Assembly: GCA_030544235.1 (NCBI GenBank)
Contig: CM060472.1
Location: forward strand, 18,754,154-18,818,153
From: Lepturacanthus savala
Lineage: Eukaryota; Chordata; Actinopteri; Scombriformes; Trichiuridae
Length of the DNA: 64,000 nt
Direction: 5' to 3'
Numbering within the stretch: the first letter of the stretch is position 1; each line of letters starts with the position of its first letter. Shown here piece after piece: positions 1-12,900 of this stretch. A program made the position numbers and the translations under genes. The notes under the pieces are model-generated. The model ran no database searches. It worked only from the letters and a program-made list of their open reading frames with translations, and was not told where the DNA came from.

Positions 1-120
1 AGGTTCTGTACTGTTTGTTTCCTGACACTGAAACACAATCACACAAGTTTAAAAAAAAAAAAAAAGAAAAGAAGAAATGCAGCGACAAGCAGGACCAAAA
101 GATAGAAGCCTGTCTCTCAC

Positions 121-924
121 CGCTTTACAGAGAAGGAGATGCTGGGTGAAGCTGGATGAGAGCAGGTCATTGAGAACTTCCTGCAGACCGGCCAGCAGAC
201 GGCTCTGCAGCTCTTCTCTCAGGCCGCTGAGTTCAGGGTGACGCTGGCTGCAGCGGGAACAGGTGAAGGCGGCTTCTGCTGGTCGGCTCGACAGCAGCCC
301 AAACATCTCCTCTGCAGAAAACAAAAGAAGAAAAATAAAACAAAAAGCTGATTCAGGCACGATTTAGACGATATAATTACGTTGAGCAATGTGCATCAGA
401 AAGAAATATGCAAGATATTTCCCTCTTTAAGTAGTAAAGATATTAAAATTAGTGATCCACCAATCCAGGGTTTTCTGATCCAATCCCACACCGATACCGA
501 TCTGATTCTACTGCTGAATGAATGAATGTTCAGAGCCTGGGGCAGACGTGGGGTTGTTATTCGTGGTGTTGTATTTAGCAACGTTATTACCACCCCTTGC
601 AATGTCTCCTTTACGAATACAGACACAGTTATCGGACTTGATGGCTTATAAAGTTTGAAATGTTTCCAAATGACAGACCCGCCTCGGTCTGGGGCTTGCT
701 CCATGTTGCTGTGTTTGCCAACATGCTGTGCTGCTCTGCGTGCTGACATAACCAGCTTGCAAACATAGAATTGAAGTGCCTACATCCTGTAACTTTATTG
801 CTGTGCATGATGTTAATAAAAAAACGTGACTGGATCGGAACACTGGATCAGCCTAGTTCATCTGCTATCGGATATGGATATATATATATCTATATCTATA
901 TATATCATATATAGATATAGATAT

Positions 925-970
<46 letters not shown>

Positions 971-3900
971 ATATCTATATCTATATATATCTATATATAT
1001 CTATATATATATATATATATATATCATTCTTACATGGTAATCATTTGTATGAATCCAAACAGATATTTTAGAGAGGAAAATGTGACTCATTCCCTTAACC
1101 TGGTTATCAAATGATGAAGCTGGAGATGGTCAATAGTCTTAATCTATCAAACACTAAATCAAGATGTTTATGTGTCTGTCTGGGATGAAACCACACCCGT
1201 CCTCACCTGAAAATCCTTCACATTGGTAATGAACCCAGTGGCTGCACCGTGAGCAGTGCATCATCTGTGTGTGTTGGTTGCTGTCGTCGTAGCACTTCTG
1301 GCAAACGGTGCAGAAATTACCTAAGGAAAATACAGATGAAATATTATTCACATCATCAATCTCTCGTCTGACAATTTGAAGCTTGTCCAGGTCTTGTATT
1401 ACACCTCTTAAATCAAAATAAAAACTATCATAACATGTATTGACTGAGAAAACACAGTAAAATCTACGCAGCTAAAGAGACTCTGGTGCAGAGCAGATGA
1501 AAAGATTCTGTCTCTCAGAGCTCGAACCTTTTTTGTGGAGAGAGATGCAGTCAGGACAAAGGTCCTGCTCGTGATTCCAGGCCATGTCCCAGCTCTTTCC
1601 AGGAGTCACACCGCAGCTTTTACATCGAATGCAGGTCATACACACCTACACAACATGAACCAGTTACATAAACCCCACAGAGAAGATTCACTTACAACGC
1701 TGCTTTACTCAAAACACTACAACACATATTGTATAATGAAAATTGATCGAAATAATAAAATACCCAAGGCATGCTGCAGTTCATAGGTTTAGGGTACGTT
1801 GGTCCCAAACAGGAAGGATGATAGGAGGTTTGACATCTCCTGCACTGCAACACAGGCTGGGCGTAAAAACAGAAAGGGCATTCATTATCCAGTAATGAAT
1901 GGGGTAAATAACAGAGTAAAACCTCAATCTTTCAGATTTTCAAATATAATAAAAATATCTTAAGAAATCAATATGAACGTATAGCTTATACACAATATTC
2001 TAAAGATCACCTGAAACAATATTCAGAGTAACTAACATCCATATCATGATGTCTTTCTGGTGTAAACAGGATAAAGAGATGGACAATAGGTGGATATAAT
2101 GATGCTATTGGTGAAAGTTGCATGCCGTGTTTTTTTTTTTTAACCAGAAGATAAGATGTGATTGAATTTGATATAGAAACACTAAGAAACTGATTTCTTT
2201 TTTTTGCCAAGTATAGTTAAATAAGTGACATGTTCAGGGATATCAACTAAAAGTACATTTGTAACCCAGTTTAACACAGTTAATTTGTTTGACAGTCAAA
2301 AGAAAGATAATTACTCGTGCTGCTGAGTTTCATACCTTTGTGCTTTTGCTCCTGCGGCCACACACGTGACAGAATTTGCAGCGCCTGCAGCACCAGTTCT
2401 CCTTGTTCTCCTCCTTCGGACGCTCCTCGGGCGAGAGGCAGAAGCTGTGGAAAGGCTCACAGCAGATCTGACAGTAGATCATCTGACAGAACGGGACAGA
2501 AACGGATCAATTAACTCACAAAACCTATTTGCACTGAAAAAACAGAACGGGATATTAATTAAACCAGATATTTCATAGAACATGGTGGTGCAGGTCAGAG
2601 CAGACAAACCTCATGTCGTCCTTTACTGGCACAGAGCAGACAGACGGGTTGTGGTGTGGTGGGGACAGATGTGAGGACGCTGAGGCCGCCCATCAGCCAC
2701 ACGTTCTGCACCGCACAGTCCTCCTGGTGGAAAAACGGCAGACACAATCACCTTCTCTGCTAACTGCACATACATGAACTCAATAACCGCAACGTTCAGT
2801 TCAACAAATCAAATCAGCAGGAATTTAAACTGCAACTTTTCTGATAAACGCAAAATCATAGCAGTCATTTTTCAAGCAAAAAAGCTAAAATATTCTCAAA
2901 TTTTACTGCATTTCTTTTTCATAGCTGACCATAAATTTAAAATCTTGAGGTTTTGGACTGATTAAACAACGATATGAATATTTCATAGTTGTCATAAACT
3001 ACAACAAAATGGCCATTTTGCATCAAAGTAGCGCCTAATGTGCCTTCAATACGTAGACTATTGTCTCCCTGGAGATGTTATAGCTTTGTTGTGAATTAGA
3101 GTGTCGGTTCTGGTTCTAGTCCCTCTCAGAAATCGCCACTCAGCAAAACAGGCTCACACAGTAAAACATGGCTCTGTTTAACATCTGTTTTCTCACCAGT
3201 AATACACCGTTCCACATGTCGGCGAAGTTCCAAATCACTCCCTCAGATCACTTGGTGCTGGTCTTCAGCTAAACGCTGCGTCAGTCATTCTGTAGTCCTC
3301 AAAGCCTACTTGTTACTTTCTTTTAATTGTTTTAGTGTTGTTTTATTTCTGTGATTATTTCCCCTTTTATTACTTACTTTTTTGTCTCCTATTTTTAATG
3401 TCTAGTATAAAGCACATTTTATGTTGTGAAAGACCCTCTATAAATAAAGTTAATTAGTATTATTATTATTAGACTAAACAATGAATCAAAAAATTATCTT
3501 CGAATTCATCTATGGTGAAAATTATCACCAGTTGCAGCTCTGAATAACTTGAATTAAACTTACAGAACTAAGCGATTTTGAAAAGACATGCAAAAAGGTT
3601 TCACTAATAAGTTGAGTTTATTTTTTAGCTGAGCAGGGAACCATGAACATAAACATGCTGAAGTTAGATGTAGTCTCTTCAAGAGTCACTAAAAAAACTC
3701 TTGTATTTTAGTCAGCAGTTGTAAATGTAATGCTGGTGCTCAAAAGCACAATGCGACTCAGTTCCTGTGCATTAGTGAATGGTGAAAGCAGAAACCCACC
3801 TTGAAATCCACACGGATCTTGTGCTTGTCCTTCAACAGGCCCTTTTGATGAAATCCATTAGTTAGGCCCGTCAGGTTGTTCACTGACGAACATTCTCCAG

Positions 3901-6900
3901 GATTCTGGGAACGAAGGAGACAGTGTGGATCAGTTGTTGGACAGTTTTGCGCCACTGTCTCATTTACAGCGGCGTCCTCCTGCTTCTCCTCCTCCTCCTC
4001 TTCAGTCTGATCCCTTTGTTCCTCCTGCTGCTTCTTATCCTCCTGTAAGTCTGTGTTTGGATCGACGGTCTGACTCTTGTTCATCACACCGTGCCCAGTC
4101 CTTTCTTTGTCAGATCCGTCTTTCTCAGACAAAACATCTGAACATCCCTGAAAACACAACTTTGACTCGGCCAGAGATGAGCAAAGTGTTGGATGTTGTT
4201 GAGATGATGAGGACGACGGCGATGATAAGAACGACTGCTGCAAACGTTTCAGATGTAACCCCAGGTATTTCTGTGAACAGCCTGTTATGGAATGTGATGA
4301 AAGTGCAGAAGGGCGTTGCGTTACAGGCGGGGAAGGTTCTGGAGGAGACTGTGTTACAGGATGCGGTGAGTGTGAAATAGCGAGCTGTGTTACGGGCCGG
4401 GACAATTTGGGAAGCGACTGTGCGGCAGCGCTTTGATCCAGACACCGAGGCGACTGCTGCCGCAGCAGCAGCAGCTGCAGGACAGAGTCGGACAGACGCT
4501 CTAAGTGAATTCGCAGCTGCAGCTTCAGCCGCGTCGGCGACGGGCTCCTGGGTCGACCGGATTCGGGGAAAGTTTCTCTGGGCTCTGCCTCCTCCGTCTT
4601 CTCCTGTTCCTGCGGAGGGGGGGAGGGGGAGGGGACTGCCTAAGCCAACAAGCACGACAGTTTCCAACGCTTCACTGATACTAGCAACATGCAGAGGACG
4701 CGGCCGACAGCGGCCAGAGGGACAGAAAGCAGGGAGCAGTGCTACCACCTCGAGAACGTGTTAGCTAGGAAGACAAATCAGAGACAGCGAAGGAGAGTTC
4801 TGAGAAGCATTCAGCAGCAGATACAGAAACAGAAAGACATCAACTTACATGAGAGAAGAACCCAGAGCTGCTAGATATTCATGAAACCAAAACTGAACCA
4901 CTACTACAACTTTGTTATTCGGAAATCAAATGATTAGGCGTGGCTCATTAAACAAGGCTGATAAGGCTGAAAGGGATGTTCAGAAATGATGGAATTTATA
5001 TTTATAATAAAAAATAAGCAGCAAATTCCTACTATATACATTTTTTTTGTTCTATAAGATTAACAGAATAAAAGAGGTCAACACTGGAAGGCTGTCAGTT
5101 ACTTCTGTAATAGAGCTGCAGCAATTAATCGATTAGATGATGACTATTACATTAATAACCAACTATTTTGATAATTGATTAATCAATTTGAGTAATTTTT
5201 AAGAAGAATTTTAGGTCGACTTTTTAGCTTTGGGAAACAGAGGTCAACATTTACACCATTTTATGACCCAAACAACTAATTGATTAATAGTTACTTACTC
5301 TCTTACTTGCTAAAAACACATCTGAACGCAACCAAGACAACACATGAAAATGCATAAAATGGAAGGTTCCACAGGTTTAACAGGTCATGTTGGTCATGAT
5401 AACTTGAGAAAAACAGACCTCTCATCATACGCCAACAAATCCATAGGAAGTCTAAACGCGCCTCAAAATCTCCAAAAATGATGGTTCACACCTGAGCTGA
5501 GGTTCTCAAGGCCACAGAACAAGTTAGAAGTGTAAGTGTAAAAAGAAAAAGGAGGAAGATTGAAAAGTTAAAGTACAGGCAACCTGATTAATATGAAGAA
5601 AAAATGAAAAGAGAGACGGAAGATTATGCTGAACTTTACAAAAGATGCTGACATTATTCATTCTGGGCCATTTATTATTTGGAAATAATTATTGTGGTTT
5701 GTTCTTTAAATCAGGATTATTCGGGTTAAAATTAAGATAAACAGATTTTTCATTTGTTCAAGAAAGAGATTAATTAACGGTTCTTATTCTATTATTTTCC
5801 ATCACCTATCTGAAAAATGAGCAGATGACCAATAAGTAATACAGATATTTTCCAAATAATAATAATAATATCCAAACATACAATTTCACTATTGTATATT
5901 TGGATATAATTTATGACCCAGGTTGTATTAGTTGGTACGTTGAGAGAAGAGATGAATCCTCTTTATGTCTTTACCTTGTAAGCTCGGGGTCGGCTTCCTG
6001 CTCCTCTGGAGAACGGCCTGCGATGTTTCACCGTCTCTGGGGGAGCTTCGTCCTGCACCGATCCTCCATCTTGAGAAAGAAAATATCAGAATGAACAAAC
6101 ATGGAAGACGGTTCTGAAATCTACTGAAGGGTTTCACGGAGAATATGGCCTGGTCTGTGTCAAAGATTCATGAATCTGTGCTTGTTAAACCCTTTTTCAG
6201 TAACGCTGATTTCTCCTTTCACATTTTGATGCCTTTTCTTCTTACAACAGGGAATTGTCATGCATAATATATCTGGGTGATTTACTGAGTGTGGTTAATT
6301 TTAGATTTTTATATCAGTTCATATATCAGAATAACAATTCTATGTCTCTTTGATTACTCAGAATCAGTATCAGCCCTGAAAAAAAAACATCATAATCAGT
6401 CCAAACCACTGAAATAACAGCTGGTTGCTGTGTTATGTTCCCTTTTCTGCATTTTATCTGAGATGTCTTAAAAGTATTTTTTGTAAACCCAATGTATGTC
6501 GCCAAATTCTTAAACAAACAAGCAACAAAGCTCTGAAATGAAAACCTGTTCTCTTCAAGTCAACTTCAAATCACAATCTAACTGCAATAGAAATACAGTA
6601 GCGAGATAAATATATATTTGATTTGCACAAAATAATTATAATACTAATAATAGCACCTTGGTTGCCAACTGCAGCTACATTTGTCTTGACTGTGGGTTTA
6701 TTGGCCTTGTCCTCCTCTTCCTCCTCTTCAGACTCAGACTTCAGCAGGCTGCTGTAGGATCGCGGCGTGATGTTTCGCAGCGACTGTTTCCTGACTCCAG
6801 GCGTCATGGAGGTCGATCCTTCACCCGAACCTTCGAAGCCCCAGTTTGTATCGTCGCCGCTCGACATGGACGCAGAGAACCGCCTTGACTGGACTGAGAA

Positions 6901-9900
6901 AAAAAGAGCGTTGTGTTTAATTATGTAGTTGAACCGTTGTTCCCTGAAATTAAAAACTGGGATAAGCAGAAGTAGCATCTATTCGGGGACAAACCTTTAA
7001 AGGGTCTGATGATGCGTTCGCTCTTTGCCTTTTCAATCCGATCACACTTCTTATATCTGACGGCAGAAGAAAAGAAACATGTTTTAAAAAGGTGTTTAAC
7101 TGCATATGTACCCATCTGTCAACGTGTGTTAAGCATCAACTTGCCTTCATTAACTGGATTGTCTAATGTTTTACTAGAAAGATATAAAAAGTACTTTCAT
7201 AAACAGCATTTACTCAAGCATTATAGAGCTCTAAACTTTTTTGGTTTTAATCTGTCCCAGTATTTTCCATTTTTCCTCCCAAACACACAGGCTGGATGAT
7301 TTCTTCTACCTAAGAAAATCTTATTTTTAGACCCACTTGGTTTTATCTAAATAACTTTAAGAGGCTCGTGGAGGTGAAAAAAAAGCTGATTTTTGGAGAA
7401 AGCTTGAATTTTTTTGTCCCTGATGTTATTTTTCCTATATCTTATTCTGTCTCATGACCCCTTTGATTAATCCAGGCAACTCCTGTCGGCTCCTGACAAC
7501 CAGGTTGAGAATCACTCCAATTAACCCCTTTTTCAGTGTTGAGACATTTCTTCAGAAGAAAGTTAAGATTTCATGTTTATTTGTGAATATTTAGTTATAC
7601 CGTGAGATCCTGTCAGCCTCCTGTGCAAGCAAATTCTCAAAGCATGTCACTCTCCCAGCCTGTCTCCCCCTTTCCTGTTTCTCGACTTTCATATCTATAA
7701 AGGCAAAAATGCCCCACAAAAAAAAAAAATCTTTAAAAAAACAAAGCAATTTGAGCCGATGTATCATAGTGAGTTTGTGGAGATAAAGTAGCTTTTCCAC
7801 CGCTCTTGTCTTTGTAAAAACAACGGCCCGAGTTGTGTCTGGTCTAACTTACATGCAGCACTGTCTCTTGGTGTTCGGCCCCCCAAACTTGGGCTTATCC
7901 AGGCAGTTTGCACACTTTGCACAGTCCACTTCTATCAAACAGCCTCTGCAGCGTCCACAGCGCCGGGACCGAATCCCCCCGGCGCCGAACCGACCCAGCG
8001 AACTCCTTTTTTTGAACCTGTGGCCCTTCCTCCTCCCCCTTCTCCTCCGCTGGATGTGTTCCTGAGAGGCGACCCACTGGGCCCGGCCCTGGTCAGGGAC
8101 GCCGTCGTCGTCGTCGTCATCATCAGCGATGTCTGCAATCACAGAGAAGAAAAGTTGGGTCAAAAAATTTCAAAAAACAGACATTTTCCAAACATCATTA
8201 AGAACAGAATTTAGTATCAGTCTGCAGGAGGCGTCACAGATGTAACTGAAACACTGATTGGAGCCTGGTTTCTATGGTAACAGGTTAATAATGGCTGCCT
8301 GAAGTGTTGAAAGTTATGAGTCACTGTTGGACAGAGTTGGGGGGGGACTGGGCGAACACATGAGGATCCATTGTTGGTGGAAACTACTTTACAAAACTGT
8401 TCTTTTTGAATTTAGAAACTACTAGAAATAGATTTGAAATTTACTGACCACCCCTCGAGTGGAAATATTTTAAACGCCACCTCGGTACAAAGCGACTGGC
8501 AACTTGATCCGTACTTCAAAAAGTGGTTTTGAATGAATAGTGCAGCTGGTATAATTGTGTAAAGTTTGCCCTGGGTGTGACAGACTTGAGTGCAGTGAGT
8601 CTATTTGTCAAACAGCACTTCCTCACCTCATACTGAGTGATGCTCACTCGACCAGTGTCGGGTAAAGCTTTCCAACAGCAGTGGCTAATCTGTGTGTGAC
8701 AAAAGATAAGTTTTTGCTGGCAAATATTTTAGTTACAACTACATTGCGCTAACAAGGCAGTTTTTTTGCTCAGCAGCTGTAGAATTGGTTCATTTTGCAA
8801 AAAGCTAATAAAAAAACCGTGTTCACTACATTTTTTTAATTAACTTTTTTTTTTAAATGGTTGTTTTGGCAGAAATTTAACTATGCAAGTTTGTACAAAA
8901 TTTTAGCTGGTGAATATTTTCATTATAAGAAATTAGCAGTTTTTGCCAAGCAGAAATTTTTAAGTCTGAGCAAAAATGAATGAAACATTTTGGATAACAG
9001 GCTGCTGTAATAGTTGAAAAGATAATTAACCTACCAGAGTACGGCGAGATACCCGAGTGGATCTATTTTTCTTGACAATAACTTAGTTGGTGATGGGATT
9101 ATCCTGGTCACAGTAACTCAAACAATGTATAAGCAACAGGTGGCAAGTACACCAATTCCGTCCTCTTTGTGCTTTAGTCAGAATCGGTTGTTTGTGTTGT
9201 AAATGGGTGTTAAAACACATAATAAGCAGGGAGCCGCTGAATGTTTAAATCCTTCATGTCATCACTTGTCTTAATTTGTTGGACACAGCAGTATGTACAC
9301 ATGCAGCACAAGTGAAAATTCAATTCTGACTGAAAGCTGGCTCAAAGTTTGACTTGCACTTGTGTAAAATGTGCAAAGCCAATCAAATCTTTGCACATTG
9401 AGAATAGATCCAGGTGTAGTAAAGCAAAGGGGAGTGCCTTTATGCATCCTGATTAAAATCAACACATGCAGAGGGACGGTACCTTCTGCTGCAGGGGAAA
9501 AGGTGATTCCCTCTCGCTCGTGAAGCGGCAGCGCACTGAGTCTTGGAATATCGTCCGACACCATGGCGCGGGGCTGCCCCAAAGCTACGGCTGCGGCTCG
9601 GCACACGTGTTTGATCCTCGGGCCTCCCAGCGGCTGCTCCTGCACACGGAAAACACAAAAAAATACTGTGTGAAACAGAAATATATTTGGATATTTAAAA
9701 ACAATATGGTTGAAATCTTCTGTCTTTGTTGAAGCATAAAGCATCAAGTCAGTTTCATTTATTTAGAGCCAAATACCAATAAAAGTTATCTCATGAGACC
9801 TTTCTAGACTGTTCTGTCTATAAGAACAAATTCTTAGCAATACATTTAATTTATAATCTACCTTGATCACAGGGATTTTAAACCTTGATTTGTGTCTGCC

Positions 9901-12900
9901 TTTCTCTAAACAAATTAAAAAGGACAAATTTGAAAAAATATTTTCTTTATAAGCAATTAAAATAAATGATACCCAAAATAATCTTGAGGCCTATGTGAAT
10001 AAATCAGCTTACTAGAATAAAACAATAAAAAAAAAAAACTCTTATTTTAATTTTTTACAAGGTTTTAATGATCTTCATTACATTATTGTGTTGCATTTGT
10101 TATTTACATGTACTAAAAAAAGATATACATTAAAAGTGGATCTATTTCACAGACAGGAAAGCAAAAAAAAAACGAATTAATCAATTACACTGGAAAAAGT
10201 CTCTCAGCTCGAACACAGCAGTAATTAATCAACAACCTGTTATTATTGTTCTGTCAGTCTTGTTTATAATGTATTTTGGATGTGCTACACAAATAAATGT
10301 GGATTTAACGTGTGTCTGATAACTTCCTCTAACTACACATTAGCTGCTGTTTGTGTTCATGAGGCTCTGCTGACTCAACCTCAGCAGCACTGGGCAGAAA
10401 ACAGCACAAATAAACAAACGCATAACAAGCAATCTGGCTGCAACAGAAGACATCCTCCCCCAAGAATCTCAGGAACTGAGATAAGAACGAAATCAGAGAT
10501 GCTTACAACAAGTGTAGTAAACAGATAAGAATGAGAAGTAAACAAACACAGATTTAACAGGAAAATATTAATTTCCAGTTGAAATTACCTGAGGACCTAT
10601 TTCTTTGGGAGATACGGCAACTCGCCTCCTCTTTCTTCTTCCACTTGCTGCCACATTTGTTTCTCTGGAGCCCAACTGTTGATTACAGACAATGTTTTAT
10701 AAAGGAGACGTCAATATGTCATGATGTTACAATTCCTTCAGAAGTATTTAGCAAAGTTCACTACAGTATCAAGTATGTTAGAAAGTACACAGATGCTGCC
10801 TTGTACAATCTTTTCAGGGTCGCTGGACATATTTAAAGCTCAGATTTTCCGCTGCCTAATTTGTTTACAGGATGTTGAAGTTTTTGGCCGTTTCCAGTGA
10901 TGAATTGGATGTTATGTCACGAACAGAAACCGAACGGAAACTAACTGGACAAAGCATTATTTTCCACAAGGAGAAATGTCATGATTGTGTGTGGTGATAT
11001 TATAGCAGTTGAGAAACTATCTACAAATGGATTTCAAATGTATCTGGCTCGGGAACATTCATTTCACATTTTTTAAAAATAGTAACTCTACTTCTGCTCA
11101 AGACTAGGCTTTTCATTAGTTGCAATTCCATTCACCTTTACGCTCTGAGGGTGGATTTGTCAGAGTATCGATGAAAGAAAATGCAGCTTTAAGCTATGGA
11201 AACAGGTTTTGTGAAGAAACACTTAACTCTTTCACCCAGCGGCGCTCCCAAAAACATAGAGAATGAGAATCCCTTGGTTTTGTAGTATGTAAACGCTGAA
11301 AATTCTTGCCAGAGCAGACAGCTTTACCAGTAAATTATCCATGATCAACTATTAGCTATCAGCAGAGTCAACTGTTGCCATGGATACATTTACACTCACT
11401 TATGACGTAAACTCACGGCAAACTCTCCCTCTCCCAATGAACGCAAAAACAATAACCAATGGAAACGTGGATCAATTTCTTTTTTCACATTTCACAAAAT
11501 CCGCTCTAAAGTTTCAAGATATTTGGATGGAAACTCGGTTATTATCTCATCATTACCTGTGACAACTTGAGCTGCTTCTGCTGATCGATCTTAATGAGCT
11601 GAACTCTGGCTTTTTTCAACAGGTGGAGCATCCTCTTATTTGCTCCACTGAGACCAGCTCGGTGACTCGGTCCGCTCACTTCTGACGCCTCTCGGCCATC
11701 GGCAGCCAGGCTGCCTGCTTCATCTGTGTCAGAAAGAAGAAACCATCGTATGTAGAAAACAATGTATAGTCAAACAAATGTACCTTATCCCAGAGTTTAC
11801 CTGCTGAGACTCTGCCTCCTGACTGTTTTTTGTATCAGGTTACAGATGTGTTTCGATTTCATTGTCCCTGACCACCAGAGACATGTTTTGACGTGTCAGT
11901 TTTAGATTTAGGAAATAAAACAATCGACTAATAAAATTCTCCCTGAGTGTGTCGCATTTAAATGTGTTTATTACCTCCGAGTAAAAATCCCAAAACGTTG
12001 ACCTTGAACTGAATAAAAGTCTATGGGAAACTATAAATCTCATTGTTTTTCAAATTTTTCTGACAATTCATAGACAATACAACAAATAAATATAAAGTAT
12101 AAAAAGAAATGTACAACAGTTAATAATTATAAATATATATATACACACACACACACGTATACACACACAGCCCCTAAAAGGAGAAAATATTTTTGACTCA
12201 ATAACATTTTCTTAAAAAAAACAAACAGTAATTATTTAGCATAAAACTGATGTTTAGAGAAAAACAAGGCGTTATCCTTACTTTTGACGCCTGTATCTGG
12301 GAGCGGGACGTTCAAGGGTGTTTCTACGTCGGCGTTCACGACCACAGCGAGTTTTCTCACAATCCCCGGTACGTCCATCTCCTCCATCATCAGCTTCGAC
12401 CTCCGCCTCTTCCTCACCTGAGAGGCCAAACCGTCGCTGCGTTGAGCAAAATCCCCCTGAGAGTCGAAGAGGCCTTTCTTCTTCTCCGCCAGTTTCAGGG
12501 TCAGCTTCTTGAGGTTCTTGTAGAGCTCCAGGTGGCTCGTGCCTGGACTGGGCTGCGACGAGAACTTGACAGCCGAGGGGCTGTCGGCCACGGACACGGA
12601 GTCGCCGTCGCAGCTGGACTCCTGACACGAGGCGTTCTCCTTCTGTTGACTCTTGAGCCATGTGGACAGAGACCCCTTCGGGAAGGGGATCATCTCCTCG
12701 TCCAGGAACCTCTTTGGAGCTTTGATGACGCGGGAGGATCTAGCGCTGACCACAGGGGTGGAGGAGTTGTTGGAGCCCTGCTGCACCTGCTCACAGACGG
12801 AGCTCGACTCCCCTTCAGACGGAGCCACATTCTCTCCGTCCTGCGTCTGTGCAGCAGGAAGCGGTTCGGTTACATATGTGTAAAAAACGCGCCTGGTGCG

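Noticed and set aside
826..1071. Open frame of repeated Ile-Tyr
   Set aside because: It is translation of the (TA)n microsatellite. The same applies to 24257-24559 and its minus partner.
3925..4874. Several open frames on the plus strand across 3925-4874, including Ala-rich and Arg/Gln-rich ones
   Set aside because: They mirror the low-complexity kmt2b exon at 3800-4609 and its flank. No splice signals or homology support them.
9030..9100. tRNA-like stretch CGGCGAGATACCCGAGTGG
   Set aside because: Superficial resemblance to a tRNA D-arm only. No acceptor stem, anticodon arm or T-loop could be formed nearby.
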